Shown here: piece by piece, positions 6,894-9,957 of the stretch | Position numbering within the stretch: the first letter of the stretch is position 1 | Layout: each line of letters begins with the position of its first letter | Source of the DNA: Melioribacteraceae bacterium | GTDB taxonomy: Bacteria > Bacteroidota > Ignavibacteria > Ignavibacteriales > Melioribacteraceae | NCBI GenBank assembly: GCA_027036655.1 | Contig: JALWEC010000310.1 | Location: 1-9,957 of the forward strand | Direction of reading: 5' to 3' | Length of the DNA stretch: 9,957 nt | Program-made: the position numbers and the translations under genes | Notes under the pieces: generated by a model | Seen by the model: the letters and a program-made list of their open reading frames with translations, nothing else | What the model was told of the DNA's origin: nothing | The model's database searches: none

Positions 6894-8156
6894 ATGATAA
6901 TCAGTGAATATAAATTAGCTCGGTTATACGGAAACAATCGAACAGTTCTTAAAGAAGAAGCGCAGAGATATTCAAGGTTGCATTCACTTTTTGTTAATCA
7001 TTTTGGGGAGAATAAAAAGACTTTATTTTTCAGTTCTCCGGGACGAATTGAACTGAGCGGGAATCACACTGATCATAATAACGGACTGGCGCTATCTGCA
7101 GCTGTTAATCTCGATACGATTGCTGCGGTAGGTAAATCAGACAATGGCATGGTTGAGATTGTTTCGGAAGGTTTTCCGGAATCGTTTGTTGTTAACTTGA
7201 ATCATCTTGAATTTAACGAAAAGGAACAAGGAACGTCAACAGCATTAATTAAAGGAATAGCTTCCGCTTTTGTTAAGGCGGATTACTCAATCGGGGGCTT
7301 TAAAGCCGTAGTTTTAAGTAATGTGGGAGTCGGCTCGGGGTTAAGTTCTTCAGCTTCTTTTGAAGTTCTAATTGCCTCGATATTTAACAAGCTGTATAAC
7401 CATGACAATGTAAATGAAATGGAAATCGCTAAAATTTGTCAATTTGCCGAGAATGAATTTTTTGGTAAGCCTTGCGGATTATTGGATCAGATTGCAATTG
7501 TTTATGGCGGAATCAATGCAATTGATTTTAAAGATGCACATAATCCTGTAGTTACTTCCTTAGATTTTGATTTTGATTCAACCGATTATACTTTGTCCAT
7601 TGTTAAAACAGGGAGAAGTCATGAGGATTTAACCGAAGAATATGCCGCTATTCCGAACGAAATGAAAGCGATTGCGCGGTTTTTCGGGAAAGAGACATGC
7701 CGTGAGATTTCCGAGGATATGTTATTAAACAATATTAAAAATTTGAGGAATGAAGTATCAGACAGAGCTATTCTGCGGGCGTTTCATTTTCTCGATGAAA
7801 ACGAACGGGTCAAAAATCAAGTTAAAGCGTTGCAAGAGGAAAATGTTGAAAAGTTCCTGACTAATGTTAAAGCTTCGGGAAGTTCCTCCGTAAAATTATT
7901 GCAGAACATATTTAATCCGAAAAATCCTTCACGTCAGGAAGTAAATTTAGCTCTTACATTAACAGAAAGATTTCTTGCGGGCAGAGGCGTTTGCAGAGTA
8001 CACGGCGGGGGATTTGGCGGTGCAATTCTTGTAATTTTGCAGAGAAATATGATTGAAGAATTTAAAAAATTTATTGAGGAAATCTTCGGTGAAGATTCTT
8101 TCATAAAAGTAAGCGTCAGGAGTCAGGGCGTCTTTTCTTTTGATACTAATACTTAG
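6894..8156 (+). CDS. galK: Galactokinase, GHMP kinase family (divergent GNHTDH type)
   Basis: This 420-residue cytoplasmic kinase should phosphorylate galactose at C1 with ATP, the first step of the Leloir pathway. The galactokinase signature is GRIELSGNHTDHNNG (R51, N57, H58, D60). The ATP-binding GHMP motif is VGVGSGLSSSAS (about 144-155). GKPCGLLDQ contains the probable catalytic base Asp198. The C-terminal glycine-rich motif is RVHGGGFGGA (368-377). Classical galactokinases read GEHTDY where this protein has GNHTDH, so the sugar-contacting Glu is Asn. I recall the same variant in a group of Clostridia-type proteins annotated as galactokinase. The protein is slightly longer than the usual 380-400 residues. 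Four bases after the alpha-galactosidase stop, its ATG has only a weak GGGA about 10 bases upstream, so translational coupling is likely. Another sugar substrate is possible, but the GH27 neighbour supports galactose. The gene ends in TAG. Confidence 0.87.
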   Translation: MIISEYKLARLYGNNRTVLKEEAQRYSRLHSLFVNHFGENKKTLFFSSPGRIELSGNHTDHNNGLALSAAVNLDTIAAVGKSDNGMVEIVSEGFPESFVVNLNHLEFNEKEQGTSTALIKGIASAFVKADYSIGGFKAVVLSNVGVGSGLSSSASFEVLIASIFNKLYNHDNVNEMEIAKICQFAENEFFGKPCGLLDQIAIVYGGINAIDFKDAHNPVVTSLDFDFDSTDYTLSIVKTGRSHEDLTEEYAAIPNEMKAIARFFGKETCREISEDMLLNNIKNLRNEVSDRAILRAFHFLDENERVKNQVKALQEENVEKFLTNVKASGSSSVKLLQNIFNPKNPSRQEVNLALTLTERFLAGRGVCRVHGGGFGGAILVILQRNMIEEFKKFIEEIFGEDSFIKVSVRSQGVFSFDTNT

Positions 8157-8216
8157 CTGCCTGGCTTTTTGGCTTTGATTATTAATTTTTCTCCTTTATT
8201 TAATCCAACTCCTTCT

Positions 8217-8245
8217 TTGTAATAGAATACTATTTTAAGTATTTT
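8217..8245 (+). promoter_or_regulatory. Candidate promoter with overlapping inverted repeat
   Basis: TTGTAA (8217-8222), 17 bases and TATTTT (8240-8245) form a reasonable promoter for the two-gene unit starting at 8278. The inverted repeat AATACT (8226-8231)/AGTATT (8238-8243) sits in the spacer and touches the -10 box, where a repressor could bind. It is short and may be chance. The whole 8157-8277 gap shows no convincing terminator for galactokinase, so read-through from upstream is also possible. Confidence 0.35.
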
Positions 8246-8277
8246 TATAAGTTATTAAAAAAATATTGGGGAAGAAT

Positions 8278-8514
8278 ATGAAAATCGATTGGGAAAAGTA
8301 CATTGACAGAAATGTGAACGTAACAATGCACGAAAATTACGGCGTTGTTTTCAGTCCGAAAAAAGACGATCCACCCATTTCCGAAATTGTTTTTAAATCG
8401 GGGAAATTGGTTGAATCCTTTGACGAAGGATTGATGCTGGAAACAATCAGAGATAACAAAATAGTAAATGTTTTTATTCCTCATTCTTCAATTAAATGTG
8501 TGGAAATATTCTAA
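8278..8514 (+). CDS. Hypothetical 78-residue protein, possible small beta-barrel
   Basis: I do not recognise this gene. The ATG at 8278 is chosen over an in-frame TTG at 8266 because GGGGAAG (8268-8274) sits just upstream of it as ribosome binding site. The product starts MKIDWEKYIDRNVNVTM and has no signal peptide or membrane segment, so it is probably cytoplasmic. The pattern suggests mostly beta strands: NVNVTM, EIVFKSGKLVES, EGLMLETIRD, KIVNVFIPHSSIKCVEIF. The last two strands, with a GK-[LV]-x-[ES]-x-x-x-[DE]-G-[LI]-x-[LV]-x and a final V-F-I-P-H-S-S-I pattern, recall small SH3- or Sm-like barrels, but this is a guess from hydrophobic spacing. It lies 3 bases before the Gfo/Idh/MocA gene, so the two are almost certainly co-transcribed. 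Confidence 0.75.
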   Translation: MKIDWEKYIDRNVNVTMHENYGVVFSPKKDDPPISEIVFKSGKLVESFDEGLMLETIRDNKIVNVFIPHSSIKCVEIF

Positions 8515-8517
8515 AGT

Positions 8518-9522
8518 ATGAAAAAATTAAAAGTTGGAATTATTGGAACCGGCTATCTCGGGAAACTTCATTCCAAATTACTGGTTAATGCGGAAAACGC
8601 CGAGTTTATCGGTGTTTACGATTTAAATCATGAAGAGGCGCTTAAAGTCGCTGAAAATAACGGGGTTGCGGCGTACGAGGATAAAGCCGGGCTTATAAAT
8701 AACGCCGACGCGTTGATTGTTGTTACGCCTACTCCTACGCATTATGAGATTGCAAGAGAAATTTTACTTGCGGGAAAACATGTTTTTATTGAAAAGCCGA
8801 TAACCGATAACATTGAACATGCAAGGGAATTAGTTAATATTGCATCGGAGAAAAATCTTAAAATTCAGGTGGGACATATTGAACGGTTTAATCCCGCTTT
8901 GCTTGCATTGGAAAAATATAATCTTGCGCCTCTTTTTATTCAAACTGACAGACTTGCGCAATTTAATATGCGTGGAAGCGACGTTGCGGTTGTGCTTGAT
9001 CTAATGATACACGACATCGACATAATTTTAAGTTTGATTAAGAGTAAGGTAAGCTCGATTAACGCAAGCGGTGTGCCGGTAGTTTCCGATAACATTGATA
9101 TAGCAAACGCGCGCATTGAATTTGAGAACGGAGCCGTGGCAAATGTTACGGCAAGCAGAATTTCTCAGAAGAAAATGCGCAAGATGAGAATGTTCCAAAA
9201 AGATGCGTATTTGTCGCTTGATTTTACATCAGGGGAAGCCGAAGTTTACCGTCTTCTTAATCCCGTTGAGGAAAAACCCGCAAATTATTTTCCTCTTGGC
9301 GAGATGGGAATTGCCGATAAAAAACGACTGGTGATTTTTGAAAAACCTGAAATCAGAAAAGTAAATGCAATGCAGTATGAACAGCAGCTTTTTATCGATT
9401 CGGTTCTTAATGATTTACGCCCCGTTGTTAACGGGGAAGATGGTTTGCGCGCGCTCCGAATTGCCGATATGATAATTAAGAAAATCTATGAAAATAAATT
9501 GATAAATGAACTGACAACTTAG
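8518..9522 (+). CDS. Gfo/Idh/MocA family NAD(P)-dependent oxidoreductase
   Basis: This 334-residue protein has the typical family length and two-domain layout. The N-terminal Rossmann fold begins KVGIIGTGYLG (GTGYLG at 10-15). VVTPTPTHYE and the family hallmark EKP (92-94, in VFIEKPITDN) follow. The C-terminal alpha/beta domain carries LMIHDID with His165 as the likely catalytic or substrate-binding His. Members oxidise or reduce a sugar ring hydroxyl using NAD(P). The stretch VGHIERFNPA (118-127), with RGSDVAVVLDLMIHDID, is like the subgroup that includes GnnA-type UDP-N-acetylglucosamine 3-dehydrogenases, which act in lipid A or O-antigen amino-sugar synthesis. That placement is from memory of motifs and is uncertain; inositol or other sugar dehydrogenase activity remains possible. 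No aminotransferase or acyltransferase partner is in the window. The gene starts 3 bases after the upstream small gene. Confidence 0.87.
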   Translation: MKKLKVGIIGTGYLGKLHSKLLVNAENAEFIGVYDLNHEEALKVAENNGVAAYEDKAGLINNADALIVVTPTPTHYEIAREILLAGKHVFIEKPITDNIEHARELVNIASEKNLKIQVGHIERFNPALLALEKYNLAPLFIQTDRLAQFNMRGSDVAVVLDLMIHDIDIILSLIKSKVSSINASGVPVVSDNIDIANARIEFENGAVANVTASRISQKKMRKMRMFQKDAYLSLDFTSGEAEVYRLLNPVEEKPANYFPLGEMGIADKKRLVIFEKPEIRKVNAMQYEQQLFIDSVLNDLRPVVNGEDGLRALRIADMIIKKIYENKLINELTT

Positions 9523-9550
9523 TCTATTCTCATCTTTGTAGAGTTGGATT

Positions 9551-9579
9551 TTGACATTCGGAATAAACAATTTTTCAAT
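9551..9579 (+). promoter_or_regulatory. Candidate promoter of the LEA14-like lipoprotein gene
   Basis: A perfect TTGACA (9551-9556) is followed after 17 bases by TTCAAT (9574-9579, four of six matches to TATAAT). Transcription would begin near 9586, leaving a leader of about 50 bases with AAAGGAA (9624-9630) before the ATG at 9635. No terminator is visible between 9522 and this site, so read-through from the oxidoreductase gene is also possible. Confidence 0.4.
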
Positions 9580-9634
9580 AAGTGCTGAAATCTTAATTCG
9601 ATAATCAATCTGTAGTTTTAAACAAAGGAAATTT

Positions 9635-9957
9635 ATGAAAAGAAGATTAGTTTTAATCGTTGCGCTGATTGCCGTTACATTCGCAGGGTGTAGTTTGGTT
9701 AAGACCGCTGTTAATCTAACTCGACTGCAATTTAGGTTAGGAAAAGTTTCAAACTTTAGTCTTATGGGAATAAACATCTCCAATAAATCAAAACTTTCCG
9801 ATTTGGGAACGATGGATATTCTGCAGCTCGGTTCCGCTGTCGCACAAGGAAGATTGCCTGTTTCGTTTATCCTGAATGTTCAAGCTAAAAACCCCAATTC
9901 CAAAGGGGGATATGAAGCAACCGATATTTATATAAAGTCATTTCCTTGGAAGCTTTA
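9635..9957 (+). CDS. LEA14-like (LEA type 2) lipoprotein, N-terminal part
   Basis: The reading frame from ATG 9635 is open to the window edge (107 residues, then cut). The start MKRRLVLIVALIAVTFAGCS is a lipoprotein signal with lipobox TFAGC, so Cys19 would be lipidated. AAAGGAA at 9624-9630 is a suitable ribosome binding site. The mature part has beta-rich segments (VSNFSLMGINISN; LPVSFILNVQAKNPN; GGYEATDIYIKSFPW). The hydrophobic pattern ending in NPN resembles the LEA type 2/water-stress-and-hypersensitive fold, where strands alternate around a conserved N-P-N. Similar envelope lipoproteins are widespread in Bacteroidota and have no firm biochemical function. The family call rests on a short motif in a truncated protein; the lipoprotein call is firmer. 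Confidence 0.7.
   Translation, partial: MKRRLVLIVALIAVTFAGCSLVKTAVNLTRLQFRLGKVSNFSLMGINISNKSKLSDLGTMDILQLGSAVAQGRLPVSFILNVQAKNPNSKGGYEATDIYIKSFPWKL

Noticed and set aside
7564..7578. Short tandem repeat (GATTTT units) inside galactokinase
   Set aside because: It is only two and a half copies encoding DFDFDS in an acidic loop; within normal codon repetition.
8157..8190. Possible terminator after galactokinase (GCCTGGCTTTTTGGC)
   Set aside because: The stem would be only three base pairs with a nine-base loop; too weak to call.
8266..8277. Upstream TTG start for the 78-residue protein
   Set aside because: The four extra residues would include the GGGGAAG that is better explained as ribosome binding site for the ATG at 8278.
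9415..9783. Minus-strand 122-residue frame across the oxidoreductase end and the lipoprotein start
   Set aside because: It overlaps two well supported plus-strand genes, including a signal peptide region, and shows no domain.
1..9957. CRISPR array, transposase, phage or defence genes
   Set aside because: No regularly spaced direct repeats, terminal inverted repeats or matching protein motifs were seen on either strand.

Overview
The window is AT-rich DNA that fits an Ignavibacteria/Melioribacter-like member of the Bacteroidota-Chlorobi (FCB) group. The main evidence is the large secreted protein at 305-4186. It ends in a type IX secretion (T9SS type A) sorting domain with the YPNPFNPSTTI...IYDILGREV...SGVYFYRL pattern common in that lineage. 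Two lipoproteins and the near absence of strong Shine-Dalgarno sites in front of most genes agree with this. The assignment is inference from motifs; no marker gene such as 16S is present.

Layout. (1) Positions 1-199 carry, on the minus strand, the N-terminal part of a beta-hydroxyacid dehydrogenase that runs off the left edge. (2) A divergent AT-rich promoter region leads into a 1293-residue secreted mosaic protein (305-4186). Its modules in order are: signal peptide, choice-of-anchor A domain, thioester-adhesin (TED) domain with Cys328/Gln382, invasin-type Ig-like domain, seven-repeat beta-propeller, cohesin-like domain, two-loop dockerin-like module, second cohesin-like domain, T9SS sorting domain. 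A GAAA-loop terminator follows. (3) A minus-strand tRNA-Gln(CUG) with its own promoter and terminator lies in the 411-base gap before the next plus-strand gene. (4) A two-gene galactose unit follows: a lipoprotein GH27 alpha-galactosidase (4598-6889) and, 4 bases later, a galactokinase of a divergent GNHTDH type (6894-8156). (5) A second short transcription unit holds a 78-residue protein of unknown function (8278-8514) and, 3 bases later, a Gfo/Idh/MocA oxidoreductase (8518-9522). (6) The right edge cuts a LEA14-like lipoprotein (9635 onward).

How the genes work together. GH27 would release alpha-linked galactose outside the cytoplasm, and galactokinase would phosphorylate it inside. No transporter, uridylyltransferase or epimerase is in the window, so the pathway must be completed elsewhere. 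The Gfo/Idh/MocA enzyme may act on a nucleotide sugar for the cell envelope, but this is not proved. The most unusual object is the secreted mosaic. It combines a predicted internal thioester, a covalent-binding adhesin module described mostly in Gram-positive bacteria, with T9SS export and with a dockerin-like module between two cohesin-like domains. No CRISPR array, transposase, phage gene or obvious defence system is seen.
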